Made by a program: the position numbers and the translations under genes. A stretch of DNA of 64,000 bases from Galaxea fascicularis (Eukaryota > Cnidaria > Anthozoa > Scleractinia > Euphylliidae): NCBI GenBank assembly GCA_948470475.1, contig OX419336.1, positions 19,497,749 to 19,561,748 of the forward strand, written 5' to 3'. The notes under the pieces were generated by a model, which saw nothing but the letters and a program-made list of their open reading frames with translations, ran no database searches and was not told the DNA's origin. Shown piece by piece: positions 39,971 to 51,734 of this stretch (position 1 is its first letter; every line of letters begins with the position of its first letter).

Positions 39971-41897
39971 CGACTCAGGGTTGAACATGCGCAGTTGGCT
40001 TTTTCTGTGAAAAACTAATTCCAGTCGTGTGACAAAGTCGTCGCTTCCTAGATCTAAAGTCCCCTACCTGAAGGACGCGAAATTTTGCATGGCTAAAATT
40101 AAAGTTTCAGAGTTGTGGGTGTTCAGTATATGGTCGGTTGGCGTTTTCTTGATTATTCCGCTGTGCTGAGGACCAACATGAGATTTTTGTGTCTACAAGT
40201 TTCTATCGGCTTGTATCTCAAACTGGCCATGAAAAAGGCTATTGCGTTTGATGGCCTGCGACTAAAACTGAAAGACATCGATCGAATTCAAGACGGAGAA
40301 GGTTCCACCGACGAATGAGGCCAAAGACTTCATAGGAATGAACTGACCTTTAGCACTCGGACCTCAGTTTTCTCGAACTTGAAAATATAATGAAAGCCAG
40401 TAGGCGGATTTCACACTGATCGTTGAATACTTACGAAATGGGTGTCACTTCTACCTTGTGACGCGCTTCAGTTTAAATTCATCACTACTTGCGTTTTACT
40501 CGATCTATACGCTCGGCTCGCCAAGTTTTCGTTTCCGGTAATGAACGAAACTTTCGGCCAAAGTTATTCAGGCTGTCATTTCAACAAAGATGTCGTCGAT
40601 CATGTGATATTATGGTCTCGTTTCTCAGGTGATTTCTCGTATTTACGGCTCTACCAGATTCACTAAACTATATTTTTAATCAAGTTGAGGGCTATCTTTG
40701 TACAGCAAATAAAAATGGCGTCGCGAGATAACTTGGCGGTAACAACCGACTCCAGTTGATCCGACTGACTTTAGAAACGGAACATTTTTAAAAATTAAGG
40801 AAGTCGGAGAAAACTGTCACAAAGATGTCAGTTAAATTGGAATCGACGTTATTAATTTCAACTTTGTATTCTTTTCACAAAAAGACTATTTGTATCCTCA
40901 TTACTATTTTCGCCACTACTGATACCAAAACATGTTTTTTTGTTGTTGCTTTGTTTGTTTTTTCATTTAAAAAGCATCCCGGTATAGGTCTGATGAAATA
41001 TTTGACTGGTGATGAAGCGTAATTTTTAATTGGTTTCGGACACTGATTTATAGGCTTAATATATAGGAACCTCTTGGGAAATGTGAGATGTGGACGGATT
41101 TACTTGGTAATGCGAAAGTGAGTCATAAACCAAGACGGATTGATTGCCATGGTTGTTCAGTATTTTTAGCTTCTTAGACAGGACTCGTCTGAAATGCGGA
41201 AGCTGTAATAAGTGAAGTTTAAGTTGTAGGTGTTTGTTCATACAATTCTTTTGAATTTTTGAATAATTTGGCCGAACAGTGAGTGCGTGTTTCGATTGTA
41301 AGCGCCATGGTGGCCTTGTGGACCGTGCGCTATGGGTCATTCCTCGAGACATTTGAAATGTGGCGTTTGTTTGCTGCTGTGAGTGCTCCAGCGCCAACTC
41401 ATTTCGAAGATGGATTAAGCAACATTTGGCTTCTGGACATCTTTCATTCTCTGTTCTGATAGGTGCGCAATTTTAATAAATAACTTTTTCAAATTAACTT
41501 GTTCCACTGATTTTTTTGTACCAACTCGCCATTGTTTGGCATTATCAGATAACTTCTTAGGTAAAATCAAGTTTTTGAGAATTGGTTTCAAGGGGTTCTC
41601 CCTCCTGCCAGAGGTTGTGTGGAAATGTCTAAAATTAAAGGCTAATTACGGTGCGCTAATTACTATCCGATCTGCTTTATTCACTTATATTTTAATCCTC
41701 GTAGTCTTACGACTGTACAAGATGCTAAAAAACAAAAGAAAAAACATTTAAAAGATACTAGAAATACAAAAGTAAATATAATGTAAATATTGATATCCCA
41801 TATGCATAACAACTCAAACAGTGTAACAATCTTAGCTTTATTTAGGCTCAGACCTGTCCTTGGCCATAGCCAAGGCTCTCTTAACTCTCTTGGTCCA
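39971..41897. other. No gene recognised
   Basis: Several ORFs of 65-113 residues (such as the minus-strand ORF at 41056-41397) have no recognisable domain. Confidence 0.35.
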
Positions 41898-42059
41898 ATG
41901 TGCGGTTTAAGGAGATATCCATGCCCCCTACAGAGGATATTTTTGGTTTCCCCCCTCCCCTCTGAAAATTCCAATTTAGCTGAATGCTACCCCCTCCCCC
42001 TTGGAATTTCCATTGACCCAATGTGGGGGTAGGTATGGATATTTCCTGTAACTGCACAA
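41898..42059. mobile_element. Short MITE related to the 49.4-kb element
   Basis: Ends read TGCGGTTTAAGGAGATATCC and the complement of GGATATTTCCTGTAACTGCA. C-rich and G-rich stretches lie just inside. It is a diverged, shortened relative of the element at 49430-50652 (ATATCCATACCCCC). Confidence 0.6.
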
Positions 42060-42727
42060 TTTGAGTGTAAAGTAGGCATCGCAAATTTCTCTGAAAACGG
42101 ATTTGGGATTTCCAGTGTGACACATTCGTCCAGGCATTAGGGCTACTGCAAGACTTCAGTATTGAAGCCGACGCAAAATGACATTAGTAAACATCCCATC
42201 ACCAAACACCCTCAACCTCAACGTTATTCTGTTATTTCACAGACAAAGCAACAAGTGGTTGGTTAATATTCCAACAACCACTTACACTTATTTAAGTTAC
42301 CTTCATACTGTTCTATTGGCACTTGTCTTGACCAAATGTCTTCTCTAGTGGCAAGATGGGCTTGTTTATTTATTTATTTCATCTCTTCAAGTTGCTGCAT
42401 CACTCTACCTCCTAATAGTGATATCCAGAACATGAATAACCACAGAGATCCAAGAGCACTTTAAGGTTTCTAGCATGCTGAAGTTTTACAGTGCTCAAGC
42501 ATAAAGTTAGTATACTGGTACTTAGACTTAAAACTTACCACTGGTCATGATTGGTCTCATATTAACCAAGAGCTACCTGTACCCTACTGACTAATCAGTT
42601 TTCCAGTTGCCATGTGTCCCATACACATATAAATAAAACTTGTTTCCTCTCTCTTAAATCTTTCTTCACATTTTCATCATACCAGTATGTCTAACATGTC
42701 TAGTATGATCTTATCAATCTTATTAGT
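42060..42727. other. No gene recognised
   Basis: A short (TTTA)n near 42363-42379; otherwise nothing. Confidence 0.35.
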
Positions 42728-42803
42728 TTAATACCTTGGTTTTTGGTTCAGTATAGGACTTGAACCCACAACTTTCCACTCAGTTGTCTGGTGCTTTACC
42801 AAA
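42728..42803 (-). mobile_element. tRNA-like SINE head
   Basis: On the minus strand: GGTTGGCTCATTTGGTAAAG (A box) and GTGGGTTCAAGTCCTATAC (B box GGTTCAAGTCC). It resembles the head of the SINE at 62.9 kb (GGTTGGCTCAGTTGGTAGAG). No body of that SINE follows. Confidence 0.55.
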
Positions 42804-43605
42804 TGAGCCAACCATATTAAAACAACATAGAGCTTTGTTACAGTTCAGATTGTTTACCTTAGCCCTTGGCCATTTTCAATGAGGAGCTTGTTGCAAAATG
42901 TGACAATTTGACCTTTAAGTCTTAATTTCCCTAAAATTTGCTCCACTTTGGCCTGCAGACTGGTCGTCATGTCAGAAATGCCTTTTGGAAAGGTCTTCTG
43001 GCAAGAATTCGAATAATAAGCATGTAAATTTTAAGGGTGAATCGTATCGTTGTAAAACCAATATTGGTGAAAATGACCACAGATGGTCTGCAAGAAAAAG
43101 CCACATTTCTGAAAAGTACAATACACAAACAGTTGCATGAGCGGTTGCAAAAGCGTTATTAAGTGAAGAAGCATTGCCTTCGGTCACATTTTCAGGCCAA
43201 TGAAAAAATGTCACGCAAAATAGTTGTCTATCAGTGAATTCACTTTCTCTTGCACATCAATTATATGTAGCAAAAAAGAGTTAGCAATTTCGTCAAAAAC
43301 ACAGATACAAAATACATATTGTAAACTGTTTAATCCAGAAAGAAACAAAATAGTTGCTTAAGTGCTATGTCTATTATTGTGACATGCTCAAATGCTCTGA
43401 CACTCAACAGTTACTGAACTGCAAGGTGCTCAGAAACTGATCAAGAACCTTAATTTGGCCTCATACCAGTCTCCTTGTAGAATAGCAGATAGGTACTGCT
43501 GTAATATTCACTAGGACAGTTTAATGAGAGATTCTAGAAAATTTAAATTCAAGGGACAACCAAAGTTGACTTTGTGGGAAAAAACCCATCCCAATCCACT
43601 GCTTA
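42804..43605. other. DRG1 3' flank
   Basis: Probable 3' UTR and intergenic DNA; no other ORF supported. Confidence 0.4.
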
Positions 43606-44703
43606 TCACTTTTTCATGACTTGAATAACATCTTCATCATTCATGACATGATTAATCCCCACTCTCTGTGGACTGTATTTGGTGCTGGTGCCCCACACCA
43701 GGGCATATTTGAACACATCTGCTAATGTTCTGTGAATAGTGTGGCACACATGCTCCACTGTCGCTCCTCGTCGCAGGATCAGCCCCCCATTGAAGTCAGG
43801 AGGTTCACCTCGCTTCTTAGTGTAAACTCTGAGTAAAGCCAGATGCTCCCACACTTGGGCCAGTAAATAGTCCAAGTTCAGTTCCATTTCACAACTAACA
43901 ACAACAGAATGCGGAAGGCGAGCCAGGCGATCAACCTCTTCTATAGAAATGCAGTCAATCTTGTTATAGACATACAAACATGGCATGTAGATCCTGTTGC
44001 CGCAGATGACATCAATCAGCTGATCAGCAGTGCAATCTTCTCTTATCAGCACCTCAGCATTAAAGATCTTATACTCATGGAGAATCATCTGCACCAGCTT
44101 CTCATCCAGATGAGTGAGTGTGCATGTGGCATTAAAAGCCACTCCACCCCCCTTCTTTAGCTTGAAGTATATATTTGGTTTAGAACAGTTAAGGCGGATG
44201 CCACAATCTTCCAATTCTTTCTCCAGCAAAACTTTCTGGATCTCACCTTTAGCAGCGTCTAACATCATCACTACCATGTCGGCGGTACGGGCAACAGCAA
44301 TAACTTGTTTTCCTCTGCCCTTTCCCTGAGCAGCCCCTTCAATAATTCCTGGTAAATCAAGCAGTTGGATGTTAGCTCCATTGTACTCTATCACTCCAGG
44401 GATACAGGTCAGGGTCGTAAACTCGTACGAAGCGCTCGCACTGGTTGTGGATGTTAACTTGTTTAACAAGGTCGATTTCCCTACAGAAGGAAAACCGATC
44501 AAAGCGACTCTGGCATCACCAGATTTCATCACATCAAACCCCTCTCCTTTGCCAGCTCCGGCTGATTTCGGCGGCTCCAGAAGTTGTGATCGATATTTCG
44601 CCAACTTTGCTTTGAGCAACCCTAGATGATATTCTGTTGCCTTATTTTTCTGAGTTCTTGCGATCTCCTTTTCTATTTCGCTGATTTTGTCCAGAATTCC
44701 CAT
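43606..44703 (-). CDS. DRG1: DRG1-type developmentally regulated GTP-binding protein
   Basis: A cytosolic ribosome-associated GTPase of the OBG/DRG class. The 365-residue protein from [20 protein letters not shown] is close to the animal DRG1 length; the ATG at 44727 adds eight residues that are not in the family and is rejected. G1 is [15 protein letters not shown], the switch region has TTLTCIPG, G3 is [18 protein letters not shown] and G4 is YNKIDCIS; the S5D2L-like insert follows G3. The TGS domain ends the protein ([20 protein letters not shown] to VIQVMKK). There is no internal stop or intron. It is divergent from NSMCE4 (273 bases between starts). Confidence 0.9.
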   Translation of the reverse strand: MGILDKISEIEKEIARTQKNKATEYHLGLLKAKLAKYRSQLLEPPKSAGAGKGEGFDVMKSGDARVALIGFPSVGKSTLLNKLTSTTSASASYEFTTLTCIPGVIEYNGANIQLLDLPGIIEGAAQGKGRGKQVIAVARTADMVVMMLDAAKGEIQKVLLEKELEDCGIRLNCSKPNIYFKLKKGGGVAFNATCTLTHLDEKLVQMILHEYKIFNAEVLIREDCTADQLIDVICGNRIYMPCLYVYNKIDCISIEEVDRLARLPHSVVVSCEMELNLDYLLAQVWEHLALLRVYTKKRGEPPDFNGGLILRRGATVEHVCHTIHRTLADVFKYALVWGTSTKYSPQRVGINHVMNDEDVIQVMKK

Positions 44704-44976
44704 CGTGAAAACAAGTGCTCGATTCAATAACGTTGCTTTACTGGAGAAGATCGAAAAATACTGGAATGACTATTTCTGAGTCTGTAATCTTTCAGCACCT
44801 AACGCCAAAGTGTATGCGCAACGTGCGGATTCCTTCTGCGCAGCAAAGCGCGGGAACTGGTGTTGTAAATTTTAACGAGGATTTTTCTTTCTCTGTTCTC
44901 TTCCTCTCCTCTTCGTTCTTGTTTTCTCGTTTAAATACCTTGATCTTCAGCAGCTTCAATCATTCTCGGTTCTGAT
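44704..44976. promoter_or_regulatory. Bidirectional promoter of DRG1 and NSMCE4
   Basis: The 273 bases between the two start codons must hold both promoters and 5' UTRs. There is no obvious TATA box near either start. A pyrimidine tract (44887-44930) lies upstream of NSMCE4. Confidence 0.65.
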
Positions 44977-45088
44977 ATGGGCGAAGACGGTGGTGACGAG
45001 TACGACATAAATGGAGATCCAAAAGCAGATCCCCGGGAAAGACGACGGATTCGATATCAATACCGCGAACTGATCGCCGAAACTCAAA
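44977..45088 (+). CDS. NSMCE4A: NSE4 (SMC5/6 complex subunit), exon 1
   Basis: NSE4 is the kleisin subunit of the nuclear SMC5/6 complex, which acts in DNA repair. The first coding exon reads MGEDGGDEYDINGDPKADPR and then ERRRIRYQYRELIAETQ, the conserved start of the NSE4 N-terminal domain. It ends at a GTAAGA donor in phase 1. The start is the first ATG of the frame, 273 bases from the divergent DRG1 start. Confidence 0.8.
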
Positions 45089-45336
45089 GTAAGATGAAAC
45101 TTTCTCTCGTGTTGTTTTGTCTTACCTTTTGATCAAACATACCTACACTAGAAGGCAAATCGTGTGTACGGAATTGCGTTGATGTTTGTTTGTGATGGGT
45201 AAAGTTGTAGTATTGCGGTGCCCTTAGTCAAACTACAGCTTATGAGTGGTTTAAAATATGACATCATGTGTTGTGATTGGAATTACTCAGGATGCTCTAT
45301 TTTCCTATTAAGCTGCCTTGTGATTGATCTCCTCAG

Positions 45337-45417
45337 AAAACAGACATGATTTCATCAGGCCCGAGTCAACAGGATTATACAAGTCTCTGGAGAAAGCCGA
45401 CCAATTATTTAATGAAG
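45337..45417 (+). CDS. NSMCE4A: NSE4, exon 2
   Basis: The acceptor TCTCCTCAG is followed by a 27-codon exon (NRHDFIRPESTGLYKSLEKA, then DQLFNE), phase 1 to phase 1. The donor is GTTAGC, a weaker match than GTAAG. The reading frame joins exactly to exons 1 and 3. The 248-base first intron contrasts with the 14-kb second one. Confidence 0.8.
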
Positions 45418-46400
45418 GTTAGCTTGGGACATACATGTCAGAGTCACATTCTTTCAAGCGGGACGTTACATGATTCGACCAAAATCGAACATCGGTTGTC
45501 GGTGATTTTTAATCGATTCGTTTGATTTGTCGATGAAAGTCGATAATAACAATTTTTTAGGAATTGTTGTCGAATTCAATCAATTTGTATTGAGCAACAA
45601 ACCATTTTGAATATCTGTGCTGCTAAAAAAATTTACTTATTGCATGATTGATTTTGGAACAACTACAGAATATAGGGCCACTTTGGTCCACCTCATTTAC
45701 AGGTTTCAGAGGCTTTGTTAGAACAAAGCATATAACAATGGGCACTGTTGTTATGCAGTGGTATGTAAATAAGTGGCCCTGTACTCTGTAGTTTTTAATC
45801 ATAAAAGGCAGGAATAGAGGTAATTTTAATGTTTTCATGACTACTTATTTTCTAAACATGCAGACACAAATGCAGGAAAAGAAAGGGAAATGCATCATTC
45901 ACAGCAAAATTTGCTGTGCTGTGTACAGTGATTAATTTCAGATCTGTTTTCCAAGGGAATGTGCCGCATCATAAATCCATTGATCTGCTTTCAGATTGCC
46001 CAGATCCTTGATCTGATGATCAATTTGCCAGTCATCCAATATTCACCACTTGTTCAGGTTAAGTAAAGATTCAATTGGTGGAAATTGTACGAGTCATATA
46101 ACTGGTGCAAGTGGTGAATGTGATACTTTTCATGAAAATAACAAACAGTAATGTTAGCTTTTGGTTAAGTGGTGGGCTGGCGTCTCATTAGGGACTTAAA
46201 CATAAGGTGACAACGAACTGCGGTTGGATGCGTGCTTCCTATGTCTAGTGCACTGGGCCAAGTACAGAGGTCACAACGCAAAAATACGAAGTTAAGTTGA
46301 CAGACTACAGACTGCGGAGTACGGTAAAAGCAACAAAGTTTGATGTTTTTAGTTTCCTTTAGAAATGTCTTTCCAAATGGTTTGAGATTCACTTGCCTAT
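45418..46400. other. Left part of NSE4 intron 2
   Basis: No repeat ends or ORFs could be supported before the Harbinger fragment. Confidence 0.45.
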
Positions 46401-46414
46401 AGTTTGGCAGATGG

Positions 46415-46695
46415 ATTGCTTGGTAGACGTGGAAGAGTTTGTGCTTTTTTATAACGCATACGAATCTAGAAATTCATTGTATCCTTACTGGGAGTACGAA
46501 GACTTCAACCCTTATTCCTTGAGAGGAGTGTTCAAGCGAATTCAGAGTTAGAAAAGTGGATCTCCCTCGTTTAGCAGAAGCACTACAAGTCCCAAGGGGT
46601 TTTATAACTGGCCTGGAAACAGTTTGTAGTGGTCTGGAAGGACTGTGCATCCTTCTGAAATGCCTAGCATATCTCTACAGGTACAGTAGAGATGT
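46415..46695 (+). pseudogene. PIF/Harbinger transposase fragment in NSE4 intron 2
   Basis: EEFVLFYNAYESRNSLYPYW and EDFNPYSLRG, then (after one frameshift) DLPRLAEALQVPRGFI and SGLEGLCILLKCLAYLYRYS. This is the same N-terminal region as at 5.8-6.3 kb, with low identity. A LINE copy begins right after RYS, cutting the gene. Confidence 0.6.
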
Positions 46696-47760
46696 CCTGT
46701 TCACAGTGTATGTTAACGATTTATTGTCGGTTCCTAAGCACTGCAAATCTTCAGGTTACGTGGACGACACAAAAATTTTCTTATCTCTTCCTCCTCATGA
46801 TATTACTGATGCAAGCAATGCGTTAAATCAAGACCTTTTGGAAATATCCCGTTGGTGCTGCGAGAATTCACTGTTGATTAACCCTGACAAGACTAAATTC
46901 TTGGTTATTGCAACTCCACAACTCTTACGTAATTTGCCGCGTCTATCCATTACCATTCTTGGAAAGGAGATTGAACCCGTTTCTGTTGCCAGAGACCTGG
47001 GTGTCTATATCGACCAGACTCTCAACTATAATGAACATATATCAAAGTTAGTCTCGAACTGTGTTTACAAACTTGTTCAAATAAATAGGATAAAGCACTT
47101 ATTAGATCGGAAATCTTTACTTTTAATGATTAATGCCTTCGTATTTAGTAAACTCTTTTATTGTTCGACTGTTTGGGGAAACACATCCAAGTCAAATATA
47201 AAGAAGCTACAACTGGTCCAGAACTTTGCAGGAAAGATCGTACTCGGCTTGAAAAAATTCGACCACATCTCTCAAGGCCTTAAATCACTTGGGTGGCTTA
47301 GTATAGAGGATAAACTACAATTAAACACAGCCGTCATGGTGCATAAATGCTTACAACATCGGGTGCCCATTTATCTGAAAGACAAATTTGTATATAGGTC
47401 ACAAGTTCATAATAGACAACTTAGATCTGTTGATAACAATGAACTCAACTTGCCACATTGTCGGCTTTCTACTGGCCAGAGGTCATTTGCCTTTCGAGGG
47501 GCAAAAGTTTGGAACTCGCTCCCCCTTGATCTAAAGTTAACTTCCTCACTGAGGACTTTTAAAAAGAATGTATATGAACTGCTTGTAAATAATTTATCGT
47601 GAAACGTTGCATTTATATTTTTTTAGCTTTTATCTTATCAGATTTTTTTTATTTCTAATTTATGTAAGATTTTTAATATATATTTAAATATTGCTGCTGA
47701 AAAGCCCTTTTCAGGGAGCGCAATAAACGTGTATGTATGTATGTATGTATGTATGTATGT
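46690..47760 (+). mobile_element. 5'-truncated LINE with (GTAT)n tail
   Basis: The ORF (about 300 codons, open to the stop at 47600-47602) has the RT box SGYVDDTKIFL, then SLLINPDKTKFLVI, the thumb RDLGVYIDQTLNY and the C-terminal RSFAFRGAKVWNSLPLDLK, typical of CR1/L2-like and related LINEs. The catalytic Asp pair is intact, but the copy lacks the endonuclease and most of RT. The 3' UTR ends in a GTAT repeat at 47730-47760. Confidence 0.8.
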
Positions 47761-47761
47761 A

Positions 47762-50700
47762 CAGTACCGGTCAAAGGTAAGTTGACAGTCACTCAAAACT
47801 TGAATGACTCAATCCTCGATCCTCGAAACTTGAAAAGGTTGAGTATTGAGTTTTGAGTCGCGCCATTCAAGTTTTGAGTCACGTTGTTCGAGTTGAGGAG
47901 ACAAATAATTTATCGCTCGATTAATTTTTCCCATTACACTGTACGTGTACATGTCAATCTTGCCGGTTTGCTTTACAAGACAAAGAAATTTTCGAGTCGC
48001 TTCTCTAGAGGCGGTAAGCGACTCTACGTTTGTAACTTGGTTGGCTTTAAATCAATTGTGTTGTCCCTCGGTTGAACTTCTTTCGATTTAGGAGTTAATT
48101 GTCGTTCATTTCAGAGTAACAACAGAGTAACAGTTCTGAACACGACGCTGAGTTTCGTTTAAATCAACTGTATGAAGGGATCGATAGAAATCAGAAACGT
48201 AAACTCTCGAAGAGCGCACGCGACTCGAAATCACCAGTTTCTTCCAATTGGTTGTTTGTTTTGACATTTGGTACATGTATGAACACATTTCCTTCATTTC
48301 AGAGCTATTGTTAACCCTTCGCTGATGATTTTATAGTAACTTTTCCAGTCAGTTTTCAATTTGATGCTGGGCTCTGTCTTTACGGCTCGACAGAAGTTAG
48401 AAACTCTCGAAGCGGCTCATGTTTGACATGTGGCCCATGTGAATCGAAATCACCAAGGCTTGTCTAGTTGTTGTTTGTTTTATCGCTCGATTTCAATAAG
48501 TTTCTTATGATTCAGATTATTTTTATCTGGCATGTCCATTCTGTTTCCTGGCCTGGAGTCCCAGATGGAAAACACCAACTCGGTCAAAGAGCTACATTTG
48601 TAAGAAGTTCTATTGTTATATCTCCTTGCCTATACATTCTGGGTAGCAAAGATGATATAAAAACTTAGTATGCCTTTGAAATATGCGAGTTCAAACAGGT
48701 CCAAACACGTCTGGCAGAAAGTGTGACAAATTCATGTCACCAATGTTATTTTCCTATTTATCGACATAAACGCCACAGTCGTCGTCTGCGTGTGTTTCCT
48801 TTTAAAAGAAATGGCCAGGTTTCGATTCAATCAACTGTCCTGGAGAACTCAAAGTTTCTATGAAAATGAGGAATTTGACTTAATGTTGACTTTTATGCAT
48901 CAGAGGATAGAATCTTCAAAAACTGTGTGGAGTTCTGTTGTAAACACAAATATAATGATTAGGGTTGATGGGATTACATGTATTGGACAGTGTTGGTCAT
49001 GACTTTTGTTAGAAGTGGTGGCTAAGTGGAGTTAATTTTGAGTCGCGATTCGAGAATCGAAGCGGCAAGCTACTCAATTTCCATTTGTCTGTCTTAATGG
49101 TCGCGCGGTTGTAATAAATACGGTTCATAATTATTTTCATTTGATTCAGTGTAACTTTGTCGATCAGTTCTAAATTTGATGCTAGGTTGGTGAGTTTTAC
49201 CCAGCTTGAGAGTGTGCATTTATCATGTCCCGAAGTCCAGAGTCCCAGAGTGGCAGTGCAATGTAAAACAACTTGATTAGTGACCTGTATCGCTGTGAGG
49301 CAAAGGGAAAAGGAGCAACAGATAAGCAGACATTTGCTGAGTAATTTCCTTAATCAAGCAAGTTTCGCAGTTTGATCGAGTCGCATACTAACACAATCGG
49401 CGAAAATCACGAAAAAGCATAGCGTTCATTGTGTGGTTCCAGAAAATATCCATACCCCCCCACGGAAGACTTTTTGATTTGCGTCCTCCCTCCCCCCCCC
49501 CCCCCCGGAATTTTCCAGAAAAAGAAAGTGAATACCAACTTAGTTACGTAAATACGATAGAATTTTATTACAACAGTGTAAACGTTAAGGTTAACTTTAA
49601 CAAATATATAACGCTTTGTTAAGTTTATTATCCAGCTAAACTTTTAGCTTCTTCCCCATCAACTTTGCAAATTATGTTTGTGTTGTTTTTATGTAAGATT
49701 ACCGGTATAAGCTTAAACATTTGGGTAGCACGTCGACTGTTTCGCGTTTTTGTGCAAACTCTGATGAGAACATTTCACTCGCTTACACAACTTCGCAAAC
49801 GATAGTAAATAAAACAGAAACTTACAAGGTTCCTTTGTCTATACATTTTGTCAGTTTCTTCAGGTTAATTCTTATTTAAGGACCGAAAACTTCACTAACA
49901 CACATGTTAACGCAGTAGGTTTCGTGAACGTCATCACGATGTACTATCCAGGTAGCCAGGCCTTCTGAAGGTTGAACGAAAGTACTTCAACAACGTACCA
50001 TGAATATTAATATTACAAATACTGTATGCAAGTGTTGAGATGGTGGGAACTTGTGTCTCATCGCATTTTCTATGAGTTACTAACCCAACAAAACATGAAT
50101 CCTATAAAAAGTGTGTTTACTGCATGTGAAGGTAGTGATTGAACGAAAGTGTTGGTCGGACGAAAACGAGACACCACACGGCTGTAGTCCGTAGTCCCCT
50201 ATCTTTAAGTCCCTATTAAAGAAGGTCCTGGTCTATTGTCTAGTCAACTCGTATGAGTTGTATGACTTGTTCAAAGCTGGAAGTCTGGGGACGAGACTCC
50301 AGTTGAGGCCACCATTTCAAATGTTTTGGAAGAAAGTAGCTTCGGGAGATTGTAGCGCTAGCTAACTCAAAGAAAAAAAAGAAACATTGAGGCTAATAAA
50401 GTAAACTTTATCTCAATGGCCGGGAGTACTGTTTCAAAACAACGTACATAAGTATGTTTTTGTGCTTCAGATCGATCGTATGTTGCTTTCAATGTTTTGT
50501 ACATGGTTCGTGACCCTTTGGAAAAGTAGTTCCCCACAAACCCCCCCCCCAACCCCCACCCCTCGGAAATTCCTGCCCTTTAACCCCCTCCCCCTCGGAA
50601 TTTCCAATGATCTTCCTTGGGGGGGTATGGATATTTTCTGGAACCACACATTAGTTGTTTTGAACATTATGCAAATTCAAGCAATCACTGCCGTCTGTGA

Positions 50701-51084
50701 AATTGCATACGGCAAGGAAATTGAAATTTGAGCTCGCTGGAACCGGAAAGAGCTAGAAATATCACTTCGCGCTTGCAGACTTCATTCTCTAAATTTGGCT
50801 GATTCGTACGCATGTTGTTTTTCTCTGCGACGAATGCTATATGATTGCGATTCAACTATTTGGACGGTAATATGAAATACATGTACTCGTGCATGAATAA
50901 AGGAAGCAGCACGAAGCTAGGTATTATGTACTTCTATTGTTACGAATTCAAGGTTTTAATCGTTTTCTCAAAAAATTCTTCGAGCGTCTCGAAACTTAAA
51001 ACTCGAACCTTGAAACTCGATTCTCAAAAGCATCAAGAATCGAGTTTCGAGTTGAGAATGTCAACTTACCTTTGACCAGTATTG
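47762..51084. mobile_element. 3.3-kb Tc1/mariner-type non-autonomous element
   Basis: The left end is CAGTACCGGTCAAAGGTAAG and the right end its diverged complement (CTTACCTTTGACCAGTATTG). The matched ends cover about 27 bases, and TA flanks both (47760-47761 and 51085-51086). No transposase ORF of this class is inside, and 3.3 kb is large for a mariner-type non-autonomous element. It carries a nested TIR element. The left TA lies at the end of the LINE microsatellite tail. Confidence 0.7.
49430..50652. mobile_element. 1.2-kb nested TIR element
   Basis: TGTGTGGTTCCAGAAAATAT and CCATACCCCCC at the left are inverted at the right (GGGGGGTATGGATATTTTCT). C-rich and G-rich stretches follow inside the ends. 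The target duplication was not identified. The MITE at 41.9 kb is a relative. Confidence 0.7.
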
Positions 51085-51734
51085 TACTATGACACGATCT
51101 ATCTTTTTCCTGTTTGAATTCAATTCACCCTTGTCAATTTGAAAGACAGCCATGACGTCCTGAAAGGAGAAAATACAAGGCTCAGTTGCTGGGAGAATCT
51201 TTTTTTCATTCAACACAAGTTGGCATTCAGGACTGCGATTTCACAAAAACAACGTAACATCATAAACTTGAGCTTACTTGCTTCTCTGAGTCCATAAAGT
51301 CATTAGAATTGACTACAACATGCCATAGTTTCTCTCTCTAGCAATGGTTGTTTTCAAACAGAATGAAATAACAAGTTATCTGCCTTTTTTCATGAGTTTT
51401 CAACTTCACTGCTTCCTCTTCGTCTTTCGTAGTCAACACTATGCAAAACCTATCCACTACATAACTCACCGTCATGAGAGTGCGACGGTGGGAAGAAAGT
51501 TGACAGCATGTCGTGTCCCTGTCCTAATCACCACACGGCTGTAGTCCATAGTCCCCTATCTTTAAGTCCCTATCAAAGAAGGTCCTGGTCTATTGTCTAG
51601 TCAACTCGTATGAGTTGTATGACTTGTTCAAGTTGTGAAAGTGCATCTCATTAAAGAAGGTCCAGACCTTGTCAATTCATGCGAGTCGTACAACTCAATC
51701 AAGTTGTGAAACTGAATCTTATTGAATCTTGTTG
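51085..51734. other. Intron DNA between elements
   Basis: About 80 bases at 51540-51620 (GTAGTCCATAGTCCCCTATC, and CTCGTATGAGTTGTATGACT) also occur at 50185-50270, a dispersed repeat in direct orientation. No gene is recognised. Confidence 0.5.

Noticed and set aside
44701..44727. Upstream ATG (44727) as the DRG1 start
   Set aside because: The eight extra residues are not in the family, whereas MGILDKI at 44703 is the conserved start.
46681..47766. GTACAGTA on both sides of the (GTAT)n-tailed LINE as its target duplication
   Set aside because: The right-hand match lies across the terminus of the mariner-type element (CAGTACC), so the identity is explained by that element's end and the microsatellite.
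49431..49622. ORF beginning MWFQKISIPPHGR as a host gene
   Set aside because: The peptide is the translation of a TIR and recurs from the other end of the same element at 50.6 kb.
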